This document shows, piece by piece, positions 38,263-48,254 of a DNA stretch of 64,000 bases (within the stretch, counting starts at the first letter, position 1; every line of letters starts with the position of its first letter). The notes under the pieces were generated by a model. It saw only the letters and a list, made by a program, of their open reading frames with translations. It made no database searches and was not told the DNA's origin. A program made the position numbers and the translations under genes. The stretch comes from Pithys albifrons albifrons (Eukaryota > Chordata > Aves > Passeriformes > Thamnophilidae): the NCBI RefSeq assembly GCF_047495875.1, contig NC_092471.1:15025001-15089000 (forward strand). Reading direction: 5' to 3'.

Positions 38263-38276
38263 GTTGCTTTGGCAAC
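38263..38276. promoter_or_regulatory. RFX-type X-box motif
   Basis: GTTGCT-TT-GGCAAC is a split inverted repeat matching the RFX consensus GTNRCC(0-3N)RGYAAC except for one base in the left half. An E-box-like CACCTG lies just upstream at 38252-38257. Both are short motifs and can arise by chance. Support comes only from their close spacing inside an AT-rich block that looks constrained. Confidence 0.3.
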
Positions 38277-38511
38277 ATATGCTCACCAGCTAAAAACTAA
38301 AGGCAAAAGAAAGCCAAAGACCTCCCCTGTAGTTCTTCCACAGTTATCACAAAGTCTTTCCCAGTGCATTCCTGGTCATGCCAATTTATAGCAAAGGCTA
38401 CAATGAAAGTGCCCCAGCAAGTAGGGTACAACTAACTACACCATGTTGCCAAGCACTGGGCATAAAAGATTTTTGACAGGTGCCATAATGCTCAGCTCCC
38501 TGAAAAGTGTT

Positions 38512-38703
38512 GAGACACTGCAAGAGGTTTCTCAGAGAAGCTGTGGGTGCTCCATTGCTGGGAGTGTTCATGGCCAGGTTGGACAGGGATTGGAGTAACC
38601 TGGTCTAGAGGAAGGTGTCCCTATGCAGGGCAGGGGAGTTTGAATGAGATGGCCTTTAAGGTCCCTTCCAACCTGAACTATTCAATGATTCTATGATTTC
38701 ATG
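38512..38703 (+). mobile_element. CR1 LINE fragment (3' end), plus strand
   Basis: Sense-strand CR1 3' sequence: the CAGAGAAGCTGTGGGTGCTC part, GGCCAGGTTGGACAGGGATT near 38573, then GGTCCCTTCCAACC and the tail CAATGATTCTATGATTTC. About 190 bp remain. Small differences, including a shortened CATGGCAGG-type segment, suggest moderate age. It ends about 330 bp before another, more 5' CR1 fragment in the same orientation. The two could come from separate insertions, because the order here (3' end first, then 5' parts) is not that of one element. Confidence 0.93.
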
Positions 38704-39034
38704 CTCAAGAAAGAAGGCTAGATTAAATCTCTATGTTTCCCTCTAGGAGCACTACTCCAAACATGCAAGTTATCACTAGAATCATCAATCAAACTGGATT
38801 TAACGGAGTAAAGGGATAAAACCATGTTTACTAGAGACGAGCCTGGGGGCAGCACAACAATGTTTGAGGGATGGTGTGCTTGCGAGATCCTTGTGTTTGC
38901 CATCTTAATGGAGGGAGAGGATGAAGATCCACATAGCAGCAAAGATTAAAAAGTTACTAAGCTGTTAGAAACCACAGATGCACCTGAGAATGGTTACATA
39001 GGGTTTGGGGTTTCTCCCCACCCCGAAAGGAATT
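38704..39034. other. Short spacer between CR1 pieces
   Basis: No gene or clear repeat. The last part, with TTTGGGGTTTCTCCCCACCC near 39004, may still belong to the next CR1 copy, but I cannot fix the boundary. Confidence 0.5.
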
Positions 39035-39385
39035 GGAATCAATAGCCCAATTGAAGTGCATCTACACCAGTGTACATGGCATGGGCAATAAACAGGAGGA
39101 GCTGAAAGTTGTTGTACAGCAGGAAAATGTATTTGCCATCATGGAAACATTGTGGGATGTTCCACAAAACTAGAGTGCTGCAAGGGATGGTGGAAAATGA
39201 CCTGGGGGTGCTAGTCTGCAGCAGCTGAACATGAGCCAGTGTATGCCCAGATGGTCAGGAAGGCCAAGGGCATCCTGGCCTGTACCACCAATAGTGTGGC
39301 CAGTAGGACCAGGGCAGTGACCATCCCCTATACTGGGCACTGGGGAGGCCACACCTCAAGTGTTGTGGTTAGTTTTGTGCCACAC
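39035..39385 (+). mobile_element. CR1 LINE ORF2 remnant, internally deleted
   Basis: Two parts of CR1 ORF2 lie side by side in sense orientation. The first, at about 39035-39165, reads as the start of the AP endonuclease domain: YTSVHGMGNKQEEL followed by AIMETLWD, where active families have an ITETWWD-type motif, so key residues are changed. The second, at about 39165-39385, reads KAKGILACTTNSVASRTRAV, the C-terminal region of ORF2 that follows the reverse transcriptase. The whole reverse transcriptase between them is missing. Frames are also broken after the second motif. It is a dead copy. The 140-codon frame at 39239-39661 begins in the second part and runs out into unrelated DNA. Confidence 0.85.
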
Positions 39386-42300
39386 CACAAAACCGACAAA
39401 GGCACACAGCCCACCTCCTCTTCAGCATCAGCCACTGGGTTACAGACCATGCAGAAAGGCACACACATTGTAGCAAAAAATCCCCCCTCTATAACTAAGA
39501 GAAATAGAGGAAAAATACTGCAGGCAAAAGAATTGACTTTAGGCAGCTGTGATCATACAAATAGAGAGTCACTTCTCATCTATCTGTTTCATGGAATCCT
39601 GCAATTATGTGTGGCATTATGGGGGCAGGTAGTGAAGGGGTTTAGTGCTCCTCCAGCTTGACCAATGAAGTAGAATGGAAAACAAGCTTCTTTGAGATAC
39701 TCAGAATCTTTTCTAGGTTCTGTATCTTCAGTGGAGTTAAGTCTGGACCCTTACTGGGGGAAAAGAACAGATCCTGGAGATAACACAATCATTCAGTGTA
39801 TGGGGGAATCCCCATGATGGCAGTGCTGGCAGAAATGCCTCCACTTCTTGTGACCTATTTTTCACTTCAACACTGTGACTAATGTAGCTTTGGGCCTGGA
39901 AATGCTTTTTCATACCTTATGGGTAGGAAGATGTACAGTGAATTCACTGATTTCCTTGGGACTATTCTTAGCAGTGAAGTTATTCATGCAATTTATTGCA
40001 AGCTTACAGTGTGGGGGTCTTAATTTCATACTTTAATGAATAACTAACCTGATTATTTCACCTTCTTCTTCCTTATTTTTTCTGGATTTGTGAGATTGTG
40101 TCAGCTATGAACTGTTTACATCAAGCTTGTGTGCTAATGAAGACTTGATGTTTGCTGTTTATATACAATTCCCTTTAGCATATTCAATATATAGCAGAAT
40201 ATTCCTCTTAAGGCATGAAGATGTTACTGATGTTCTTCAATGGGGATTCCCACGCGTCAGCAGTTTTATAGGTCACCGAAAATGAGGACCAGGAGAAAAC
40301 TTATAGTCTACCACACCTACACTCATCTCTCCATGTGGAAATAAGAATTTTTAAGCTGTACAGAACATGGTTCCTCACCCTGAATTTATTCTGTGATGTT
40401 AAAGCCCAGAGGATTGCTCTGGAACTCATGTTAAAAGAGCGAAACATCAGTTTGAAAAAAACCCACTTCCAATCATTAACTATATAAGCTTATAGAACGT
40501 AGTCAGACTTTAGTATGATTTTTAAATTAAGAAAGCATGTAAGAAAAGACCCTTTTTTAGTCTCTTTTTGTTGGGACCTCCATAGATCCAGGTCTACAAG
40601 CCCCTCTCACCATAGTCCAGGTCCTCTGCCCAAAGTGCTTTTCTCAGTATGAGAAATGAAGAGATTGTTCAGTATGTAGACAGAGGATACCACACTTAGA
40701 GATACAGAGCTTTTCTTCCTATGCTTTATTAAATGTCAAGAGGGTATGCAAAGATTTTCTAGGAAAAGTAGCTGATCAACAAATGAAATAGCTAATTGTG
40801 CTTTGGAGACACATCAGAAATTAAGTAAAGCCAATTGTTTTGTTATCTTCTTACAGTACCTTTTCTTTTCAAGTCTTCTGCTCTAAAAAAGTCTGGTCTA
40901 ATACTTCATAATGATAGAAGTTTGGTTTGATGCACTGCTTTGATCTGGGATGCAATTTAAATTTTTGACCTGCTGAGCCTTTAGTGTTTTCTCAGTTTGT
41001 GTTTGTTGAAGGTTTGATTTAAATGTATGTTCTAGGGAAGGTATCTTAACCCCAGAGTCTTCTGTGTTTAACAAGACTCAAAGCACAGAAAACTGACATA
41101 TGTTTCTCTTCCAAAGTTCTCCATCTAGCTGGTTGAGATTGTGGCCATCTGTCATTTAATACCTGCCAAGTGCCAGCTGCAAGTGTGGCACTGGTTCAGC
41201 AGCCTTCAGAGCAGTACCTGCTGTGGGCAGCTTTGCAGCCTGGCTGAGGTCAGTGTTGGGATTGGCTGCCATGAAACACTGGAGGGGTGAAACACAGAAC
41301 CTCTCAGAAAGCCCTTTGTTGTCTGCACCATCACTAGAGGGACACATGGAAAGCCCATGTTTTGGAGAGCTAAAATCTTCATTAAAATATCCTGGCTTTG
41401 AATGTGTAAAGCTCTATCTTGGCCATTCATATGCAGGCTCAGTGTCAGTGCTGGTTATGAGCTGCATATAAATTGTTTTGTTCCTTTCTCAATCTGCAGA
41501 TGTCATCACAAACTGTCATCACAGTTCAGTTTTCATCACAAACTTTTTACATCATCTAATAATGAAAAAAGATTGCTTCAACTTGCAAAACAGGTTGTAA
41601 AGAGTTTTATCACAGTATCACAAGATATGAAGCTCTTGTTATAAGTTTTAGATGGTTTTCTCACTCAAAACAAATGTCTGGAGCTAGTAGTAATTTTTGA
41701 CAGCTATTTTGTCTTTAACAACTATCCATTTTCCCATCAGGCCTTAGGTAAAAGCACACTCAGAGTGGCAAAGGCTACTCACAAAAGCTAACCAGGACAC
41801 GTGGTTTGCACTGAGCTGGTTTGAGTTACTTTTTAAGTTGAACTTCTCCTCTCCATGACCTTTTTCTTAAATATGGTGGCCTCAAAATTGTTTGTAAATG
41901 CCCTATAAAACTTGTGAAAAATTTTGACTTATGTTCTTAAAGTGACCAGCAATCCAAAAAGGCCATTTAGGATGTGAAAATGTGCCATTCCTGTGGCATT
42001 CTCCAGTTTCAGACATTATTTTCCAGTCTGTGGGTGAAATGCAAATATCTATCTCTTGACTTTTCACAGAAATGTTCATAGAGTTCTGCTTTTCTCCTGA
42101 GTCAGAGTGGGATGGAATGTAGAAATACTATTTTAGAAGAAAAATTATTCCTCATTTAACCAATTTTAGCCATATTTAATGCTATGTAGCAGTCTTTGCA
42201 CAAATAGGTACAAATTACATTTTCTAGCCCTCAATGGCCAACCTTGCACATATTTTTTGTGATAGCTTTGGCTACAGTTTCCTCAGAGACAATGCAAAGA

Positions 42301-45300
42301 TCTGTTAAGCCAAGTGGAAATATTTCAGTCGTTGTTCTGAGTTAGAAAAGTGAAATTTTCATTGTTTTCATGGTGCAAAGAATTTTGCAATATTCTTGGA
42401 GTCACTATCCCTTCCTGGTTTCACAAGCCTTTCAGGAATCCCAGATGGATGTTTGACTGTGAGAGTTTGACTTGCTCTTTTAGCAGTTCATGTCATAGAG
42501 GGGCTTCAGACAGCACAGATTCTTAATATCAGTAGAACCCAAGAAAAAATTTCTGTGTCTTCTTGGAAACAAACCCCCTCCATTTCCCTATTGCAATACC
42601 CCTTCCAGAATCCAGTCAAATAGAAACAAAGGTTGAAGGCCATGACTTAACCAGAGTCTTCTAAAAGCAAATCCAGAGTCCAGCAGAATGTGTGTCAGGT
42701 AGAAAATTATATCTTAGGGAAAAAAAAAAGATTTTAGCTGAAAAATTTTTAAATTATGTGATTTATAATTTTTTGGTTCATAATTAATTTTTAAAGACAG
42801 ATAATAGTTACACTCAAGCCTGGAGTGCTTGAAATTAATTTAGCATCTGGGGGTGTTGGAATAACATGTTTTAGGTCTCTGATCTGAAGTTAGATGCCAG
42901 GGACTCAGACACCTAATTGACCTAAATGGATGCAATCTAATGTACCTGCATTATTTCACCCTGTGAGAATCTTGTCTTGTAACTTAATGAACTGTTTAAC
43001 TTCTGAGTTTTGTCAGCCCATAAACACATAAATGATCATAACCTGATCTGCAGCAAACTGCTAGCTCTGATCAGCAGAATTTAATAACAATATCTTCTTC
43101 TGGGAATAATGACCATAAAATGTAGATCCTGTGTAGTCTTTTCCAGGGCTACAACTCCTACTAATTCCTACCAAGCTTAAGGAACAATTTTCATCTTATA
43201 TGGCCACTATCATTTGATACTCTGAGGTAGTTGTTTGTATCCATATCTCTGTGTGCACACTGCAAATTCACAGTAACTTGCCAAGCGCAGTAAGCTGAAT
43301 TCAAATTAAAATAAATTGCTATGGAAGTGCAGCTTTCAGGTTAGATATAAATAGTCCTGTGGCATTATTAATAGATGTTGAGTTGTCTGGTTTTCAGTTT
43401 CCCAATTTGCATTTCTCTCAAATGTTGGTAAAATGCAGGTGAAGTGTCCTTTTTGAAAGAATGAGGTCTTTGTTCTGTAAAACTGGGCATTTCTGGGGCT
43501 ACATGACTGGGGAATGATACATCCTATTCCATCTGTAAGACCCTGATTCAAAACCTATGAAATTAAGGTTTGTATACACATCTGCATTCTTTGGGCAATT
43601 TGTTTGACTATTAAATCCCTTTATCATTCAAGACTGAGGTGTAGAGTGGTGACTCAGGTAGACATTAGAGTTTTCTCTTCCCATTTTTTACCTCTTCTTT
43701 TCTATCAGTTACCTTTATATCTGTTGATCAGATTCAACAAAACTTTTAATAGGGTAAAATCTTAAGGATTTTTTTTTCCCACCAGCCTTGAGGAGCATTA
43801 TTTAGTGGTTTGAACAAAGGAAAGAGACTTCCATTGGTAGGACAAGATGGGTCCTTGTAGGTTGTGCTGGCCAAGCAGTGTGCACATGCTGATTGGTCAG
43901 TTGGCAGAACCCAATTTGGACTGATCTGCACAGTAGTTGACAAATAAATAGAGTTTTTACAAATCAAAATGTCTTCCTTTCAGTTAATGCCTCCACTGAG
44001 CCATAGGAAAGATGCTTTAAGCAGAGGTCTTTCTCTCCATTGAAGGGTATTGAAGGGTTAGGACCATTCTCCAGAGAATTTTATAAAGTAGCCATTATTT
44101 TCTGTGACTAGAGAAATTCCAGTACCTAGAAGTGTTAAAATATATTATGTCAAAAGTATCACTGAGTTTTTAGGTTATAAATAGTGTCAAATACATGTTA
44201 ATATCATAGCAATATGGATTAGTACAATGAATTATTTAAAATCCAGTAAATCAGAACACTTGGATGGACAAGATGGGCTGGAGGACCCAATATGTCATCC
44301 TGGTTTATAAACCTTATTATAAAACACACCTGCATAAACACAGCACCGAATGAAAAGGACTTTTTAAGGATAGAGTGTAATGAGGAATGTAGCTAATGTA
44401 TCACTTATTATTTATAGACACGTTGATTCAGCTGATTTTTCACTCATAATGAGTGCAACCCTAATCCTTAATAGTCTGAAATTTTAATAAAGGCAATCCT
44501 TTTTTTTATTTTCCCTAAGACCAGTTTCTCCACAGCTTGTCACTGTATATTTCATTCCTTCTGCCATAACAGTTGTTCCCTCCATGATGACTGTAAGATG
44601 CCATCATAACATTTTATCAGGCTTTTCTTAACCAAGAAATGCGACTTGCTGGTAGAGATCTCTGCTGGAAACAGAGATAGAACTCAGCATTATCAAACAC
44701 AACAGAATCCTGAGGTGTTGCTGGAAATGTTGGCCTTCTTGACTCTGGCCCTTCAAAATTACTTAAGCCTTAAAGATCCCATGTTTTCATCTTTCCAGGG
44801 ATGTAGGGCAATCCTAGGATTCTTAGCAGCTGGAAATTCAGCACCTCAGTCTGCTCTAATCTCTGACTACAATGTGTTAACTTTTCCTGCATAAAATAAA
44901 ATTTGGCTTCTTGTTTTTGAGTTATCTCCTTCCCCACACCCAAACCCCCTTCTAAGATGCACTCTTGAAAATAACTGTGAATAATTGTAAATGATGATTA
45001 TTTACATATATAGTCTCTTTTCAAGAAAAATAGGACAATATCAAGATTCTACCTGGTTTGATCATCCAAAGATCAAAACTACCGCAGTTTATGATGAAAT
45101 AAAATGTTTTTGCATTGTTTGGGCCAGTCTGACAGTAACCACCATGACCTGCAGCAAACTACCATTATGACTTATTGCATCGCTATGCAGATAATCCAGC
45201 AGTGAAAACACCTGATAATAAAACCTCTCTGGAAAATGGCACAAAGATATATAGACAACATGTGGATTTCCTCAAAATCCAAAGGAAAAAAAAGGCATTT

Positions 45301-47617
45301 CAGTCTTGACACACTTATTTTAGTCAGTATTTCTAACACAGTGTTTTTTGAAAAGTTTCCACCAGCACTTGGAAGTACACTGCAAAATTTGATATTCAAA
45401 TGTTTGCTTCCCATGGGTAAATGAAACTAGTAATTGAAATGTAAACCTTTTGGCATGTAGGACTTCCCAGGTTTTTAGACAAGAGGCTGTTCCATTATTC
45501 CAGGATAATAACCCTGAGGAGAAAACCACAACACTGTGTCTGGAAATTTACAAGTTATTTAATACTCTAAAATGTATCTGGTACTTGAGACTGCCACTAT
45601 GTTTCTCAGGGCTAATTTTTCCTTATGAAAATAAGTCTCTGTGAATGACAGCAGAGTTTAAAACACAATAATGAGTGGAGGAATGTTTGGGATTTTACAC
45701 CTGTGGCACTGTTACTGCTGTAACAGAATAATGGCATGGCCACATATGAAGGCTTAAGGTTAAGAGGGATCTTTACAGTGTTTTTTTCCTGAAATCTATC
45801 CAGGAGTTTTGGCCACTCACTCCTTGCTGATGATGGTCTCTCCAATTTTTTGAGCAGCTTTGTACCAGGCAATTGGATCCATAAGCTGCTGTTAAATCAG
45901 ACTCCTAAACAGATGACTTCGATGGTCCCAGGTGGTCTGAATTTATGGAGCCAGTGGAATTGAAGCATCCATGACAGTAGCACTTACACCTGCAGTGAAG
46001 GTTCACTCTGTGTTCCAGATGCCAAGAGCTCAATAGGTGTTAAGTACCAAGGCATGTCATCATGACTTTAGTATATTTATTCTTCATCTGACTTGCCTGT
46101 GATACTTGTGTGGACATGTTTATTATCAGAAAAAAATCTTTAGTGGAACTTCATTGATGTCATCCTAAGAAGAAAATTTTGTTACTCTAATTTTCAGCTA
46201 GAATTAATATTGTCAACATTTTGATAGAAGAAAGATTATACATTCTCTCATTAGAATCTCTCAAAGATGAAATATTGTCTTTAAATTATGTGAAATACTG
46301 TCTTAAATTCAGAGATTAGATGTGATTAATAAAGGGGCCTTTCTCCATAATTCCCTATTACATATGTAAGAAATTGGTTCGAGCCTAGGTATGACTCAGA
46401 AAGTATATTTGCAGTAATCTCTGTATAGAACACCTGATGGTTACACATTTTTAATTATTTTGACAAGTTAGGTTTTACTATATAATAAATATCCATGTTA
46501 CATACCCTTTCTTATATCCTAAGGTACCCTTTTAAAATCTCAAAGGATACCTGCAAAGATGATTTCCCTTATATTGTTTCCTCTTTCTTTTCCTCAGTTT
46601 CATACAATACCTCACATTGATTAAATTCTTATTCCTAAATTTTTTCATTACTGACTGAAAATACTTAGTATGTGTCTATTTATATGCCTAAAACATATGC
46701 TAATATAAAATAATTAATAAAATAATATAAAAATTCTGATAATAGTAAAGAAATGCTAGTAAAGTGCCTGGGACATGCTCTGTCTATGTATGCATCTCAC
46801 ACTGCAGAGTCTGTGCTCAGCCTTTGTAAAACAAATCATGCCATGAATAATCAAAGGAAATGGATGCCAGGAAGAAAAATATGTACAATCATAAAAGGGG
46901 CAGTGTAAGCATTAACAATAGGAGGAAAACTTCTGAACAGGATTTTGGTGCCTTCTCCATGGTGGTGAACAGACTGCATTTCTTGGAGCAGATTGTGAAT
47001 CCATTCCATGCACGCAGCCCCCAGGGCAGAACATGCTCAGACTTGTGGCAGGGGAACACGGGCATAAAACTCCAAGTGCAGCCAGAGGGCTGGGGATCTG
47101 GGATATTTCCTCAGCTTACTTTGCTACATCTTTTCAAAGACTGTCATTCTTGTTCAGTTTTTGGGGGGGTTTCTGTTTTGTTTGATTTTTTTTAATTAAG
47201 ATTTCAGACTCTAGAAAGACTGATGAACAGAGATTAGGCTCATGGCCATGTTGGCCAGGATCATTAAGCTTCTGGATACTGGCTTCCATTTCCAACTGTA
47301 GAAATGGTCTGGGAATTATGTATGACAAATTCTGCCAAAAATGTTCAGAATCTTTACTCATTTGTAAAGCTGTGCACAGCAAATGGAAAGAAGCATAAGA
47401 CTCATCCACCTATAAAAAGACCCACTTTGCTAAAATTTCTCCTGGAAGAAAATAAAAAAAAAAAACAAATTAAAAAATTATCCTTAGTTATATTTTTAAA
47501 ATATAGCTTCATGTATATTGATATAGATTTCTGTAAATCATAAAAATGTTTTGATCCATGTAATGCACATTCAAATATAATAGATCTTTCAGTGCTCTAT
47601 GTAGACAGAGGTGCAGC
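39386..47617. other. Gene-free AT-rich stretch
   Basis: About 8.2 kb without a recognisable gene or dated repeat. It contains a short TCATCACA-rich repeated segment near 41497-41545, an AT-rich low-complexity patch near 46695-46740, a G7 run near 47162 and an A-run near 47455-47465. Open frames reach 111 codons (46860-47195) with no domain. Confidence 0.6.
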
Positions 47618-47622
47618 TTAAC
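47618..47622. other. 5' target-site duplication of second solo LTR
   Basis: TTAAC directly precedes the LTR's TG start and is repeated exactly at 48250-48254. Confidence 0.85.
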
Positions 47623-47680
47623 TGTTATGGGTTCACCTAGGTGGGCCTAAATTTGGGCTCTGGAGTTCGGACTAGGCCGA

Positions 47681-47718
47681 AGCTGTCAGCTGACTTGAGC
47701 TGGGCTGAGCTGACAGCT
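47681..47718. repeat. Perfect 11-bp inverted repeat inside the LTR
   Basis: AGCTGTCAGCT (47681-47691) is followed by 16 bases and its exact reverse complement AGCTGACAGCT (47708-47718). It sits about 60 bp inside the LTR start, in what would be the U3 region. It could be a split protein-binding site or a hairpin. Confidence 0.8.
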
Positions 47719-48143
47719 GACCTCTTCTAGCCAGTAATTTTGTATTCCATACCACATTATGACATCATCTCCAGGGAAGTAGGAACCAGTGTGGGAGTGG
47801 TTAAGTCAGTGGCTTCTCAGCCCTCCTCTTGGGAGGACGCACGATGCTGTCCCAGGGGGGATGGAGAGGACCAGGCCCACCACTGGCTCACAGGGTACCT
47901 CAGGAAAGTAAATTGTGTTCTTCTGGGTCTTTCCTTTCTGCTTGGGTTTGTCTCCCTGGGGAATAAGCTTCTTCTTAAGTAATGTGTAGTTAGGACAGTA
48001 GAATTTGTGTGTTCATTAAGAAGTTGACGTGGGGAACTTGTTGTTGTAGACTTGTGTGAGTGTATATTTGTACTCTCTTCTAATTGTCTCTTTCTTTCTG
48101 TGAAAAATATATGTAGATTTAGTATAAATGCAGTTTGAAGTGG

Positions 48144-48180
48144 TTTTTTTTCTTTCCCCTCTCTTTTCCTCCCTTTCCCT
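48144..48180 (+). repeat. Pyrimidine tract in the LTR
   Basis: About 37 bases of T and C only, with T-runs giving way to CCCTC-type units. It lies near the 3' end of the LTR. Confidence 0.75.
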
Positions 48181-48249
48181 GGTGTTAGGAGGGAGGCTTT
48201 TCTCTCTGTGCTTGGGGGGGTTGGCAGTTGCTTATCTCAAACCAAGACA

Positions 48250-48254
48250 TTAAC
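48250..48254. other. 3' target-site duplication of second solo LTR
   Basis: TTAAC follows the terminal CA and is identical to 47618-47622. Confidence 0.85.

Larger units (their letters stand above)
32851..38511. other. Gene-free AT-rich stretch with possible conserved blocks
   Basis: No gene recognised in about 5.7 kb. It contains the purine tract at 34807-34860 and three AT-rich blocks with scattered CpG and homeodomain-type motifs that could be conserved non-coding DNA: about 34560-34800, 37550-37720 and 38080-38290. The last has an RFX-type X-box. Open frames are below 95 codons. Confidence 0.55.
47623..48249 (+). mobile_element. Solo endogenous retrovirus LTR (627 bp)
   Basis: It starts TGTTATGGGTTCACCTAGGT and ends CTCAAACCAAGACA, so it has TG...CA termini, and it is flanked by exact TTAAC duplications (47618-47622 and 48250-48254). 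It belongs to a different family from the LTRs at 10.9 and 24.3 kb: the ends differ and there is no shared body. The start, and the CAGCTGAC-rich segment near 47690-47720, match an LTR I recall from songbird genomes; the 5-bp duplication suggests an ERVL-like group. An 11-bp perfect inverted repeat lies at 47681-47718, and a pyrimidine tract at 48144-48180. No retroviral genes remain. Orientation is inferred from resemblance and is less certain than for the first LTR. Confidence 0.9.

Noticed and set aside
39239..39661. 140-codon plus-strand open frame
   Set aside because: It begins in the CR1 ORF2 remnant and then crosses into unrelated DNA, so it is not an intact or novel protein.
46860..47195. 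111-codon plus-strand open frame with an early ATG
   Set aside because: It has no recognised domain and ends in a T/G-rich run. Its length is not exceptional for 64 kb in six frames.
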